64,000 nucleotides of DNA from assembly GCA_951799405.1 (NCBI GenBank), contig OX637342.1, forward strand, positions 5,828,001 to 5,892,000. Direction: 5' to 3'. Source of the stretch: Agapetus fuscipes. Lineage: Eukaryota > Arthropoda > Insecta > Trichoptera > Glossosomatidae. Both the position numbers and the translations under genes were made by a program. Every line of letters begins with the position of its first letter. The first letter of the stretch is position 1. This document shows, in pieces, positions 11,286-21,582 of the stretch. The notes beneath the pieces are model-generated. The model was not told where the DNA came from, searched no databases, and was given only the letters and a program-made list of their open reading frames with translations.

Positions 11286-12010
11286 ATAATAATAATAATA
11301 ATAATAATAAGGTATTTATTGTTTTTATCAATATGTACAAAATATTACAATAAAAATATTTTTTTAAAATCTAATTACAATAAATACTCCCCAAAGTAAG
11401 CATAGCTTGTGTTTTGGGGAGGATTCCAACTTATCTTAACTTAAAATTAATCACTTAATAGATAAAAATCGTAAAATAACCAATATATACACCATTTAGT
11501 CATATACTTAGCAAAAACAGGAATTTAAAAAATAAAATAAAATAAAATAACATAAAGAGGTAACATGTGTAAATAGAAAATACAGAAATAGGAATTATAC
11601 ATATATTCATATATACATGGCCTATATATGAAAAAAAATAAAAATAATAATAATGATAAGAATAATATACAAAAAACCAAATAAATATAAACACTCAACT
11701 ATTTACACCTCCTTCAAATATTTGCTGATCATGTACTTTATGGCCTTAAGATAGATAATCCAAAAAAAGAGATGGGGCAGGAAGAGGCAGCGGTATTGGA
11801 GGGACCACGTGGATAGGATGGACATCAAATGGTAGAAAAACGAAACAAACACTGAGGTGACGTACTGTCGGCAATCTCTCGAACCACAGGTGGTTGTTGG
11901 TTCCATGCCCTTGGAGCTGCTACTACAAAAGCACGATCTCCAAACACTGTTGCAGACTTGCTTAAGGCTCACTGACCAAAGTCCCACGAAGCACAAATTG
12001 ATTGATTTAT
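11286..12010 (-). pseudogene. CRX-b LINE: polymerase C-terminus, 3' UTR and (TTA)n tail
   Basis: On the minus strand about 11840-11990 reads TVFGDRAFVVAAPRAWNQ, the C-terminal signature (G.RAF..AAPR.WN.LP) of CR1/Jockey-group LINE polymerases. About 500 bp of non-coding sequence follows, including a hairpin-forming pair CTCCCCAAAGTAAGC and GTGTTTTGGGGAGG (11387-11424). It ends in a (TTA)n run at 11286-11310. The whole reads as one contiguous, 5'-truncated LINE 3' end. The related 35200-35560 copy shares VFGERAFAMAAPRIWK. Confidence 0.7.
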
Positions 12011-12387
12011 GGGCTCCCGATATCTTTAACCCACAACATCTTGTATTTTGTTATGGGACGGGAGTGCTACTCGGACGGTACGACATAATAAATAGTACAT
12101 ATCTGGCTCGTGCTGGTCACACTCCGACACTTGACGGCGGTTATTTCTGTGCTTCAATTACACGATTAACTGAAGCAGCAAGCACAGCTACTTGTACTCA
12201 CTTCATATCCATATCCATGTTGTCACTTTACAGGATGCTACTTTTTACGTTTTGGATAAAATAATTAAATAAATTAATACTTTTTTTAAATGGTTTGTGT
12301 ATCACTAACATTGAAAATTCAATAATATCTCAATGACGAAAACAAGTTTTACTTTATTTTAATAGCTGATTATTTATTGCAAAAAAA

Positions 12388-12425
12388 TACTAACGTTTTC
12401 GGACCTCAGAACATCATCCGGTAAA
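12388..12425 (-). other. CTGANGA-type motif, divergent copy
   Basis: Minus strand: CCGGATGATGTTCTGAGGTC, then CGAAAACGTTAGTATT and AATAAA. Same layout as 18180-18215 (CCGGATGATGATCTGAG, then AAAAACGTTCG). It belongs with the hairpin modules at 42.4, 47.7, 58.2, 58.5 and 61.3 kb, but its stem does not pair well. Confidence 0.4.
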
Positions 12426-12439
12426 ATTTGAAACAAGTA

Positions 12440-13370
12440 TATTTTTTCAATAGAAATCAGCCATTGACTACTAAAATATTCCATTGAAAGTACGCAGATT
12501 AATTTTTAATGACTAGGTTAATTATTCGAATGTGTCATAAATTCCTTTTGAATTTTCTTACGCATTGAAAACTACTTTCAACAATGCGAGTTAAATTTTA
12601 TTAAGTAACTCGCAAAACACCGCGTAGGGGATTGAAGTTCGCACCAAAATGTATGGGGATTGGTGCTGTTAAATTTTGTAATACAATCTGATACAAATAT
12701 AGTGTAACTTTTTGACTTTGTAATTTCCGAACAAACCCCTTGAAGCGATTCGCGATTTATTTATTTTTACAGGTACATATATACGTTTTACAGCCTATAC
12801 GTTTTTTTTCTTTTTCTGTAATTTGCCACTATGGTACTTAGTGTTTTTTTTTATCAACCATTCATAGTATGTATGTAGGTACTCTACATGAAAAACGACA
12901 TGAATCTTGCAACTTTTTCTGTCTTTCTTTGAATTACCAATGATAACGATACAAATATGCATTTTTGTAGCAGCATCACCCTGTGCATGTAATATGGCTT
13001 GACCCCCTTGCATGGGGCATCTGATTGTCTCGCTTATCATCATCATCATCATCACCAGCATTACGACATGCGGCAGTAACTCTTCATCGGATATGTTAAT
13101 CTGTCTGTAATCGCATCGGGCGCGGCGAAAGCCATGACTCGTTATATATCTCGGCGAGGAACGTCCGGTCTATAGCAGCTGTGCAAGTGCCGCACAGTGT
13201 GGAAATTACAGATGAAGGAAGTAAGATCTAATTTGAATTTAGATTTTATTTATTTTTAACATGCTTTTAAACTCTACGGTCGAGCGGGTAAGACAATAGC
13301 GCTTTTGAGATTTTTGGTCCCGTCATGCACGTTCACTTTGACCCTGAGTGACAACAGATTATAGAAATGA
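12440..13370. other. ~900 bp, no gene; (CAT)n and a GC-rich patch
   Basis: A (CAT)n microsatellite lies at about 13035-13054. A GC-richer patch at 13095-13210 (CATCGGGCGCGGCGAAAGCC) has no coding signal I recognise. Confidence 0.4.
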
Positions 13371-13375
13371 TACAT

Positions 13376-13443
13376 GGCTTATTTATGTGATGAGCGCTGT
13401 CTTTGTGTGAATAATTTTTCAAGAGCCCTCTGCAAGCTTGGTC
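13376..13443 (-). mobile_element. tS1 SINE, part 1 of 3 (tail end)
   Basis: TTATTTATGTGATGAGCGCT and AAGAGCCCTCTGCAAGCTTG match the tS1 tail half. Interrupted by SINE-A at 13444. Confidence 0.75.
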
Positions 13444-13694
13444 TAAATCTAAATCTAAGCTGCAAAGATATGTATCATTTGAGATTCATATTAAATGCAT
13501 TCCCACAAGCAGACATGCATAATTTCGCGCTTACACATGCTGCATGTGGACCTACAATATAAAAACCCCAATCTCAAATGAACATAAGCCCTGCAACTCT
13601 TGCCGACCTTCCCTGAAGCAGGGGTGACATTGGCAAAGTGAACCATTTTTTACAGTATGGGTGGTCAGCCGCATACCAACCTATCAGTCAAGGA
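13444..13694 (-). mobile_element. SINE-A copy inserted in tS1
   Basis: Complete: (TAAATC)n tail, AAGCTGCAAAGATATGTATC and onward to CTATCAGTCAAGGA. The host SINE shows CTTGGTC on the left and CTTGATC on the right, a probable 7-bp target duplication. This fixes the ends of the family and supports retroposition. Confidence 0.9.
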
Positions 13695-13725
13695 GTCTTG
13701 ATCGTCGCTGTAAAAAGCGCCAATT
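13695..13725 (-). mobile_element. tS1 SINE, part 2 of 3
   Basis: GTCTTGATCGTCGCTGTAAA continues tS1 after the SINE-A insertion, up to the M1 insertion at AATT. Confidence 0.75.
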
Positions 13726-13980
13726 CGCTCCCTCAGTTCTTGTTTATCGTATACGCCAATCTTGTCAAATATGACTTTTTCATGCAGTTGTCTTATGAAT
13801 CAAATTCTACACAATCTGAGCTCACAAAAACCGTAAAACTCGATAATGTAAGAGTTCTTTTAAATATTTTTTGAATAAATTTCTTGTTTTCATAAGACAC
13901 ATTGGTCCAGTACACAGGCAAACATTGCTCATGTAAAATTTTCTCAATTGCGTATACGATAAACAAGAACTGAGGCAGCG
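13726..13980 (+). mobile_element. M1 TIR element, complete, inserted in tS1
   Basis: 255 bp. Ends CGCTCCCTCAGTTCTTG and CAAGAACTGAGGCAGCG are inverted repeats extending inward through TTTATCGTATACGCCAAT. Flanked on both sides by AATT inside a tS1 copy, so the ends and a 4-bp duplication are defined. Non-autonomous; no ORF of note. Confidence 0.9.
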
Positions 13981-14157
13981 AATTGTCTAGCAAGACCAAA
14001 AAATAAAAAGGTGACCGGTCTTTGGTAAGGGTAGATTTTATTCAGCAAAGAGCATATTTGAATAATTAAATATATTTTTTGCTCCGCCATCATTTGAATG
14101 ATACAAATACCTTCCAATCGCGAGTCTGAAGCGTTAACCACTAGACTATGGACTGGA
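13981..14157 (-). mobile_element. tS1 SINE, part 3 of 3 (head)
   Basis: Contains GGTGACCGGTCTTTGGTAAG, TGCTCCGCCATCATTTGAAT (degraded B box), and GTTAACCACTAGACTATGG (A-box region). Confidence 0.75.
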
Positions 14158-14334
14158 CAGATATGATTGTATGAGTATAAATGAATAATTGAATTTTTAC
14201 TGATGATGTTAACACCTGTTTCTGACAAGGCAAAGAGAGGCTGGAAAATTCAAATACTCTTAACAATGTGAAAAAAAATGTTATGAAAATAAATTTCTAA
14301 ATTTTCGGCTAAATTACGATTTTATTATGACACG

Positions 14335-14402
14335 CCACATGCGACCCCTTTAGGGAAAACGCAGCAAGACGTTACACTATGTGTGTAGCTTTAAGTATAG
14401 CA
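14335..14402 (+). mobile_element. tS2 SINE 3'-end fragment
   Basis: CGCCACATGCGACCCCTTTA, AACGCAGCAAGACGTTACAC and GTGTGTAGCTT match the tS2 3' half. Confidence 0.65.
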
Positions 14403-14407
14403 TTATT

Positions 14408-14482
14408 ATCTAATCTAAGTTGCAAAGATATGTTACATTGAAGATTCACATTACATGCATTTTCACAAGCAGACACGTAGCA
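14408..14482 (-). mobile_element. SINE-A fragment (tail half)
   Basis: TCTAATCTAAGTTGCAAAGA through TTCACAAGCAGACACGTAGC, then cut by a TA-rich run. Confidence 0.65.
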
Positions 14483-14520
14483 GACATTATATATATATAT
14501 CTATATATACATATATTATT

Positions 14521-14580
14521 AATGCTCTTGAGGTGTGATTCACATAAAAATAGCGCTCACCAAATAAATCATCCTAATAC
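14521..14580 (+). mobile_element. tS1 SINE 3'-end fragment
   Basis: GCTCTTGAGGTGTGATTCAC and AGCGCTCACCAAATAAATC give the 5'-truncated tail of tS1. Confidence 0.65.
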
Positions 14581-14642
14581 ATATGTATAGATACAAGTGA
14601 TCCATGTAAACCACTTGAAATGTAAACTCCATTTCAGTTTTG

Positions 14643-14713
14643 TATAAAAAAAATATGAAACCTTAAACGCTCTTTAGAGGATCTGTTTTAATTTTCATAC
14701 AATTTTTTGGTAA
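14643..14713. mobile_element. M3 short foldback
   Basis: GAAACCTTAAACGCTC and GATCTGTTTTAATTTTC form an imperfect inverted pair followed by CATACAATTTTTTGG. Same layout as 60829-60911 and 63342-63420. Confidence 0.45.
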
Positions 14714-15050
14714 AAGTTAAATGTAAATTGTATACTTGGGGTGCAGACTTTATAATGTAATGTTGCATTGTTTGAAAGCAGAATTATAATATTGTAGGTA
14801 CGCACATAATATGGGAGTTTGTGTTTTATTAATGCAAGGGAAAAAGACAATTATCATTGAATGACGTCGATTGTGTGCGACGGAACGAAATCATATGGGA
14901 ATACATAAATAAATAACCAGGGGAACCACCCCGCCCTAAAAGAGGCTTACGAAAATGCCCTTCTAACTTCCTCTAGTAAACTGTGTAACAAGCTTTTTAA
15001 ATGTCATTCATCAATCATTCTTATTTGTACATACATAGATTGTAGTCCTG

Positions 15051-15285
15051 TACCCTTAGTACGAGTTGCAAAACTTTAGAAAAGTAAAGTTTACGGAAAA
15101 TATTAAAACGTGATTTCTCCCAAAATCTGCCGTTTTTGTTTCTTACACTTTATGGTCTTAGCAAAAGAGTTACAGTGATGAAGAAAATCAAGTTCAAACA
15201 AACAAAAACGGCAGATATTGGGGGAAATCACAATAATTGCCGTAAACTTTACATTGCTTAAGTTTTGCAACTGGTACTAAGGGTA
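15051..15285. mobile_element. M2 foldback MITE
   Basis: TACCCTTAGTACGAGTTGC at the left, and GCAACTGGTACTAAGGGTA at the right. Internal CTGCCGTTTTTG and AACGGCAGATATTGGG. TA at both borders. Confidence 0.85.
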
Positions 15286-15289
15286 CATA

Positions 15290-16580
15290 TACTACAAGTG
15301 GGACGTTTGCCTACCAATAAAGAAGTTTTTAATTAAAATAACTCAAATACATAGCTTGAGTAGTAAAAAAAAATCCCCTGACTACAAAAATGATTCAAAT
15401 GGATGGGTTTTAGTCATATTTGTAGAAAATGAAGAGAATTGTGTCATTAAGAGCGGGTAGTTAAAACCATTGAAACCTAAAATTCAAATCAATGTAAGTT
15501 TTATTTTGTATATTTCCGTGTGCAAAAAAAAACATGAACATTGTATTAAAGATGCAAAGTAATTTCATAGTTTGGGTTGTCGGCGAGGTCTTGTTACTGT
15601 CAGTTTCCAAACAGCCGTTAATTAGGTCTCCTTTTTTATACGCTGGCGCTGCTATGAGGAAAAAACTTACATATTCAATATATTAATTATATATTGATCT
15701 ACGTTTTATGGTAAGAAAATATCGAAGCTTCTTTTCTCATACGTGTATTTTGTATTCACTCTCCAATTTTTTTTGACATTTCTGGCGAATAACTCAAGTG
15801 CATTTTCGTTAACCGTCCAATACTGCTGGCGTGCTCCTTTCAAACGCCGTATGCTAATATTGCCGGCCCTAATTTACACACTGTCTTACATTTATAAATC
15901 ATTTCCGTTATAAATCAGACGAGTTTCTTTCAGACGAGAGCATAATTTAGTCTCGCAGACGCGATCGGAGACTTTAAACTTCTTCTACTTCTCCGATGGC
16001 TCTATAACTCATATCTCTCCTAAACCTCCAACAGTTCTCCCATCCAACTCATCCTATTATGATTTTAGTTAAATTCTTGTAATCAAACTGCAATTATTTT
16101 TTTCAAGAATTATTTTACACAACGTCAGTTTACAATGTACTGTCGGTTTTCTAGCTCTTTGTTTATCGACTTCACGGCTCAATGTTTCAATCAACTCTGG
16201 TCTCTCACACAATTGCTGTCCAAATATATAGCGTCTAAACGTCTCGTATATTTCAGATATAGTGAACCTCTCTAGCCTCTACACACTTCTGTATTGTTTC
16301 ATACTATTCTAGTTACGTATATCAACAACTACGTGCTTGGGCACATGCACACATTCAAACTCACAGTATACTATACTCGAGATAAGCACACACACATAAG
16401 CAAGCCACACAACCGGGCTCATACGTTCGTAACACTTTCTTCCACTGCAATCTTCTAACTTGTCACCTACAGCAATTGTAGACTTTAAATTCACATTTCT
16501 CAAAATGTGATCGGAGACGAAGGCATACCGCTTTTCATCTATTACTCGTATAAGTCAGTTCACTACAGATCAAACGAATC
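15290..16580. other. ~1.3 kb, no gene supported
   Basis: Mixed composition. Slightly GC-richer DNA at about 15780-16050 shows no motif-bearing frame. The 16309-16503 minus and 16507-16707 plus frames have no recognisable features; the latter overlaps the CRX-a tail. Confidence 0.4.
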
Positions 16581-16585
16581 CTTCC

Positions 16586-17090
16586 GCCTTTTTTTAAGGG
16601 ACCCTGTGCGGGAAACTCTAGAGGTTTTAGACAAGCTGGTTATCTACGACACTTGTTCGAGTGTCGCAGAGGTTTTGGTGTTGATAAGAGGGCTGTTGAT
16701 ATCCTGATCCTCTGTAGCAGGGGTGTAGGTTGCGTAGTTGTGTTGCCTTTGTGTTGAGACACTGAAAAAATGAGGCTATTGATATTGGTTTTTAAAGATC
16801 GGGGTGGAATCACAGAGCTCGTTCCATAAACAAGCTGTTTGGCAAAATAATGAGCCTTAAGAACACCAAGCTTTCTTAAGTTTTGATGTCAACAGTACAT
16901 AAATCAGCGATGTAAGTCGTTCTACGAGTTGCCCTTGATGTGACGAGAGGAGGAGGAATAAGTGAGGATATTTCATCAGAAACGATACCCTTATAGAACT
17001 GATAAAAAAGGCTAAGCATTCCAACTTTCCTTCTATGTTTGAGGGAATGTAGGTTTGCTGTGAGTGTAGGGTCATCGATTAAACTGTACC
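16586..17090 (-). pseudogene. CRX-a LINE C-terminal remnant, diverged
   Basis: Minus-strand translation includes DDPTLTANLHSLKHRRKVGM and LSLFYQFYKG, parallel to NDPSLTSDLQPLQHRRKVGM and LSLFYRYYHG in the 34 kb copy. The 3' end CACAGGGTCCCTTAAAAAAA lies at 16586. Broken by stops, so older than the 34 and 46 kb copies. Confidence 0.8.
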
Positions 17091-17114
17091 GACTGATTAA
17101 TTTTAAGGGTTCTT

Positions 17115-18170
17115 TAAAACTTTTACCAATCATTTAATATTGAATCGCTAAGCTACATTTGAAACACTCGTGCCTAGAAGTTTCTGAATATAATAAAAAC
17201 ATTAAATTGTTCATTATTCACAAACAAATTCTAGTCGCATACTTAACCATATAATTTGGAGTCACTATACCTAATTTACTGACGTACTTAGTTTCCTAGT
17301 CAGTGCAATTATGTAATATGCGAGTGCCTATTGTGACAAACGTCTTCATTTGTTTGGAAACAATGGCGGAGGATAACCACTTAATGGCAGTTTTGTATTT
17401 TGTAGATTTGAATAATTCATGTGTAAAAATATAGACTTAGAATGACGACTTGCTGAGGAATTGAGTAATCTTGAGTTAGACAATCATCATGTAAATGCGA
17501 TACTTAGGTGGTTTTACAAGTGAATTTTTCCAACATAATTTTTTAGGTAGTGTCAGGTTGACATCAAGGAAGTACCGCAAAAACTACTTGTTGCGTTTTA
17601 TTGATCAAAAGTCTCAAAAATTCTAAAGCAACGGGATCATGTCTCTACCTACAAGATGGCAGATAGTCTATAAACAAAATGGCACATATTATGTAATGTA
17701 ATGAAATGTAAATTAACTTTGAAAAAAAATTACCTGAATTTTCATATAAAATGCAAAGAAGCTTTTTCCCCGACCTATTATATTACAACTTAATATAAGT
17801 TAAAACGTGATATCGAGATGACAAAGGAAATTACATACCTAATCATAAAAAAATAAAATTGGAATATATTTGCAGAGCTTTGTTTTTTTGACCATTGTTG
17901 TATTTTTTTCTTGATGCTGTATATTCAAGAGTTGAGGATCCTTTTGTCAATCAAGAAGAGATTCTGTGTATATTTATTTTAACTTCGATCTTACTTTTGG
18001 TAATGTGAATAGCTCTCGACTAAACATGAACACAATTTTTGGAGACATTGAAATTTATTAATTAGTTGACAAGTTTAAAGAAATGGCATTATTTAATCAA
18101 ATTTTAAAAATATTTGCAATCAGTTTTCTAAGGCTAACGCAAAATATTGATACTTAAATGTTTTTAAAGT
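17115..18170. other. ~1 kb AT-rich, no gene seen
   Basis: No recognisable coding or repeat. Confidence 0.4.
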
Positions 18171-18253
18171 TTCGTGTACCGGATGATGATCTGAGAACCA
18201 AAAACGTTCGTTTTTTTGTAATCTACACAAAAATAGCGATCAAAAATAGTGTT

Positions 18254-18505
18254 TCTATAATCTATAATCCAAGTTGCAAATATATATAAACATTTTAATT
18301 CAAATTAAATGCATGCCCATTGCCCACGTACAGACATGTTCAAGCTTGCAAGAGCAACAAATACTGCTTGTGTACCTAAATCCAAACCTCAAATTAACAT
18401 ACACCCTGCAACTTTTTCTGACCTTCCCTGAAACAGGGGTAGCATTGGCAAAGTGCACCATTTTTTACAGTATAAGTGGTCAGTATCATACATACATAAC
18501 TATGA
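18254..18505 (-). mobile_element. SINE-A copy, diverged
   Basis: TCTATAATCCAAGTTGCAAA, CCTGCAACTTTTTCTGACC, CTGAAACAGGGGTAGCATTG and AAAGTGCACCATTTTTTACA in family order. The 5' end is degraded. Confidence 0.75.
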
Positions 18506-18689
18506 ACAAGGAATAGAGGAAAAATATTTCCTTTAATTTGTAAAATCATAATATTTCAAGTGATAAATAAAATCAATGACAAATATATTATTATATTTCA
18601 CTGCATAGTAACGAATCGAAAGCTCCATGGGCGTATCAACTTACTTTTCGTAGGTTGAATTTAGATTTCCCCGTGAATAATTGATCAGC

Positions 18690-18865
18690 TGGCACGTGCA
18701 ATATTCCAATGCCGAGTTTCCACTTATTGGCTCCTGGCCTGGGATCCGATCGCTGTCTCGGGCCCCTAATCATAATGAGGCCCCGGGCGTGCGGCGGTAA
18801 CTAAATCCCACTCGTACGGGCTCCTGTGTGTCGGTAGCATCCGCCGCTAGGTGTAGCGTGTGGGA
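18690..18865. other. GC-rich island, possible conserved non-coding DNA
   Basis: Sharply GC-richer than its surroundings (GGGATCCGATCGCTGTCTCG, GAGGCCCCGGGCGTGCGGCG, TAGCATCCGCCGCTAGG) and not part of any repeat family here. No convincing ORF. A regulatory element is possible but unproven. Confidence 0.3.
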
Positions 18866-18964
18866 GGGGGGCCCAAAAATTTAAAAGATCTTAGAATTTT
18901 TAATATTAACGAATAAGCGTTGTTTTCGGTAAGATGGCACTTTAAAGAGAGTAATTGCGAGATG

Positions 18965-19187
18965 TACACTGAGTACGAGTTGCAAAACTTGAGTGAAGTA
19001 AAGTTTACGGAAAGTATTAAAGAGTGGTTTTCCCCAAACTCTGCCGTTTTTGTTTGTTTTAACTTGATTTTCTTCATCCCTGTAACTCTTTTGCTAAGAC
19101 CATAAAGTGTAAGAAACAAAAACGGCAGATTTTGTCGGCAGAGATAAACTTTACTTTACTCAAGTTTTGCAACTCGTACTAAGGGTA
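18965..19187. mobile_element. M2 foldback MITE
   Basis: GAGTACGAGTTGCAAAACTT at the left and AAGTTTTGCAACTCGTACTA at the right, with TA borders (the left border GTACACTG is mutated). The frames at 18847-19119 and 18920-19105 are read-through of this palindrome, not genes. Confidence 0.85.
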
Positions 19188-19194
19188 CTGGTCA

Positions 19195-20180
19195 CCAAGA
19201 ATTGCTGAAACAAGACCCAGTTTCTGTACAACTTAAAGTAATATAAATGTATTTCCCTTGCCACACACAAGAGCTAAGTCTCTTTTTGGTGAGGTATAGC
19301 TTAATGCCAATTTGATTAATAATGTAATAGGTTGTAGGAAAATTAAGAATTTATTTCAAATATAAAAAATAAAAACAGTCATTACATTTAGTCTAACTTA
19401 TTGAAAATTGTATGTAAAACGTAACTAAGCTACACAAATAGCTTTACTTCTAGACGCTTTGTCCTCGAAGGGGCTACATGTGATGATTGGAGCTTTTTAA
19501 ATTTTACAGGTAAGGGGGTCGGCCTTCCGCCAACCACTTCAGTTGACGTGGGAGTTTCCCAGCTCCCTCGGGAGCTGGTAATCGACCAACACATAAACAT
19601 CCGGTATGTACAAATGAGGAAAATTATTACTCCCGTAAAATATAAATATACACCAAGGTTGATAAGCCTTATCTTTAAATAGTACGGAAAGATCTATTGA
19701 TGGTTCTCAAGGCTTCCAACCCTGGCCTTGATTGAAACAAAAATCTATAAAAAAAACTTATGGATGATGTGAAGTTCAACACATCTGAAAATGCTTCAAA
19801 CTGTGTAAAAAAAAGACTTCAAACTCAAATGAGAGCATTTTGAAGGTGAATGAATGATTTTGTTAATTAACTTTTTTTAGTTTCACTATTTTTTGGATCT
19901 CACCTCATACGTTTTTAGGTAGCAAAGGCGTTCACAGGCGCCGACAAACAAAACGATCTGACTTACGCCAAATTTAAACACGAGCTCAAAACGGACGAAA
20001 TTTACGGCAATCGAATTGCAGGTTTTTTTTTTGTTTTCAATTATTTTTTTGCTCACATATATTTTCGTGCTTTAATTTTACTAATTACTTATTTGAGTCT
20101 TTCAAAAATAAAAATAAAACTGCATGTTCAAATTTAAAAAAAATATCCAAATTAAATATTCACATATAATGCTTGAACTA
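19195..20180. other. ~1 kb holding only a tS2 fragment
   Basis: Apart from tS2 at 19425-19640 I see no feature. About 19915-20020 (GCAAAGGCGTTCACAGGCGC, AAACACGAGCTCAAAACGGA) is slightly GC-richer and unassigned. Confidence 0.35.
19425..19640 (-). mobile_element. tS2 SINE, 3' two-thirds
   Basis: AACTAAGCTACACAAATAGC, CCTCGAAGGGGCTACATG, TTTTACAGGTAAGGGGGTCG, CGCCAACCACTTCAGTTGA and CCCAGCTCCCTCGGGAGCTG follow the reversed tS2 body. The head is missing. Confidence 0.8.
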
Positions 20181-20184
20181 AATG

Positions 20185-20715
20185 CTAAACGAAGAATATG
20201 AGATTGGCGGTCCACAATGGCATATTGGTTTCGACATTGATGCATGGAAGTGAGGCGTGGACAGTTAATGAATGTGAGCTGAGTAAAGTATGTGCGGTTG
20301 AAATGGCTTACCTGAGAGCAATGGCTGGAAAGACACTCAATGATAAAGTAGGTACGTAATGATTGGGTGATGAACGAGTGTGGTAAAAAAGAGAATATGA
20401 GAATGAAAGTACAAAAAAGTACGATGAGATGGTTCGGACATCTAGAAAGAATGGATGATGAACGACTAACGAAGAAAGTGTATAAAGGAAATGTCAGAGG
20501 AAAGCGCGGAAGGGGAAGGCCGAGGAAAGAATGGTTAGACCAAATAGGTGAGATTGCGAAAGAATGGAATCTGCAGAGTGAGAATAAGAGAAGAGTATGT
20601 ATGAAAAAGGTGATGAATATTGAGGAAATGAAAGTGGTTTGTAAGGACAGAAAAAAGTGGAGGCGCATCTGCGGAGGTACCGGCCACCCCTAGTGGAACG
20701 GCGGCAGGATACAGT
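20185..20715 (+). pseudogene. RTE-b LINE C-terminal fragment
   Basis: Translation starts near LAVHNGILVSTLMHGSEAWT, continues VEMAYLRAMAGKTLNDKV, and after a short break runs 108 codons: MRWFGHLERMDDERLTKKVY, GRGRPRKEWLDQIGEIAKEW, CMKKVMNIEEMKVVCKDRKK. The corresponding part of the intact 50.7-53.7 kb ORF is clearly homologous. Only the C-terminal domain after the RT remains. Downstream it ends GGTGHP and a stop, unlike the CNVGG end of the 50.7 kb copy. Confidence 0.85.
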
Positions 20716-20719
20716 ACAG

Positions 20720-21550
20720 AACAATACATTAAAATTACTCAATTCTACGATAGTCAATAGGTTTCAATCCACGTCAAATCGTTTTTTATTTGACCTTATT
20801 AATGAATAGTTTAATAAAACCATTCACGCATTTTTTTTCAGTTAAAGATAAATAATGATAATGGTAGCCTTGAAGACTAAAAATAAAAATAAATTATCCA
20901 AGGTAGACATTTGCATATTTTTCAACCATCATTTTATTTTTTTTACGGATGTGGCGAAAAATCTAAGATACAACCGTCCGTTTAAAAATCCAAAAATAAA
21001 TACAAAATCTTTCTTTGAATAGCTTACAGCAATATTTCCGTACAAAACACCGAGCAAATATTATACAGTTCTGTTGCTAAGGGATGCAAAGCCGGAGCTA
21101 TAGGCCAGTGGTGCCCAACCGGTAGCTCGCGGGCACCTGGTAGCCCACGGCCTCTTTTCTAGGCGCCCGAGAAACAAAATCGGGTAACGATCCATTGCTT
21201 TGTTAATAAAATAGAAGCTGAATGAGAAAAAAGCGATGAAGTTTTCAAGCTCATCGATCCTGTTGAATACAAAATAGGACATAATTCTGTGTTCTCAGCG
21301 TTAAAGCATTTATTTTGTTTCAACATATCTATGTGAACGTACATACTTATTCTCAATTAAAAGTAATTAAAACAAAGTACTGAAGTATTTTTACTAACGA
21401 ACACGTCAAAAATATTATGATTTTGAGTTGCACAGAAGATTACCAATCAGACTTCAAGAAGCTTTCTGTAAATGTTAATAGCCTAGTAAAGCATTAGCTT
21501 ATTGCTGCTCCTGTCTATTATGTTTGAAGTATAGTAAGTGTGTCATATTC
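20720..21550. other. ~830 bp, no gene seen
   Basis: A patch at 21085-21175 is GC-richer (CAACCGGTAGCTCGCGGGCA). The overlapping minus-strand frames have no motif. Confidence 0.4.
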
Positions 21551-21551
21551 A

Positions 21552-21582
21552 AATCTATAATCTAAGTTGCAAAGATAATAAA
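21552..21582 (-). mobile_element. SINE-A, tail part, split by RTE-a
   Basis: TCTATAATCTAAGTTGCAAA is the SINE-A tail end. The copy resumes at 25041 after RTE-a. AAAGATAATAAA (21571-21582) is the left target duplication. Confidence 0.8.

Noticed and set aside
18847..19119. ORFs over M2 copies (also 39267-39488 and 39351-39821)
   Set aside because: They read through the foldback palindrome; the same peptides appear on both strands and at several M2 loci.
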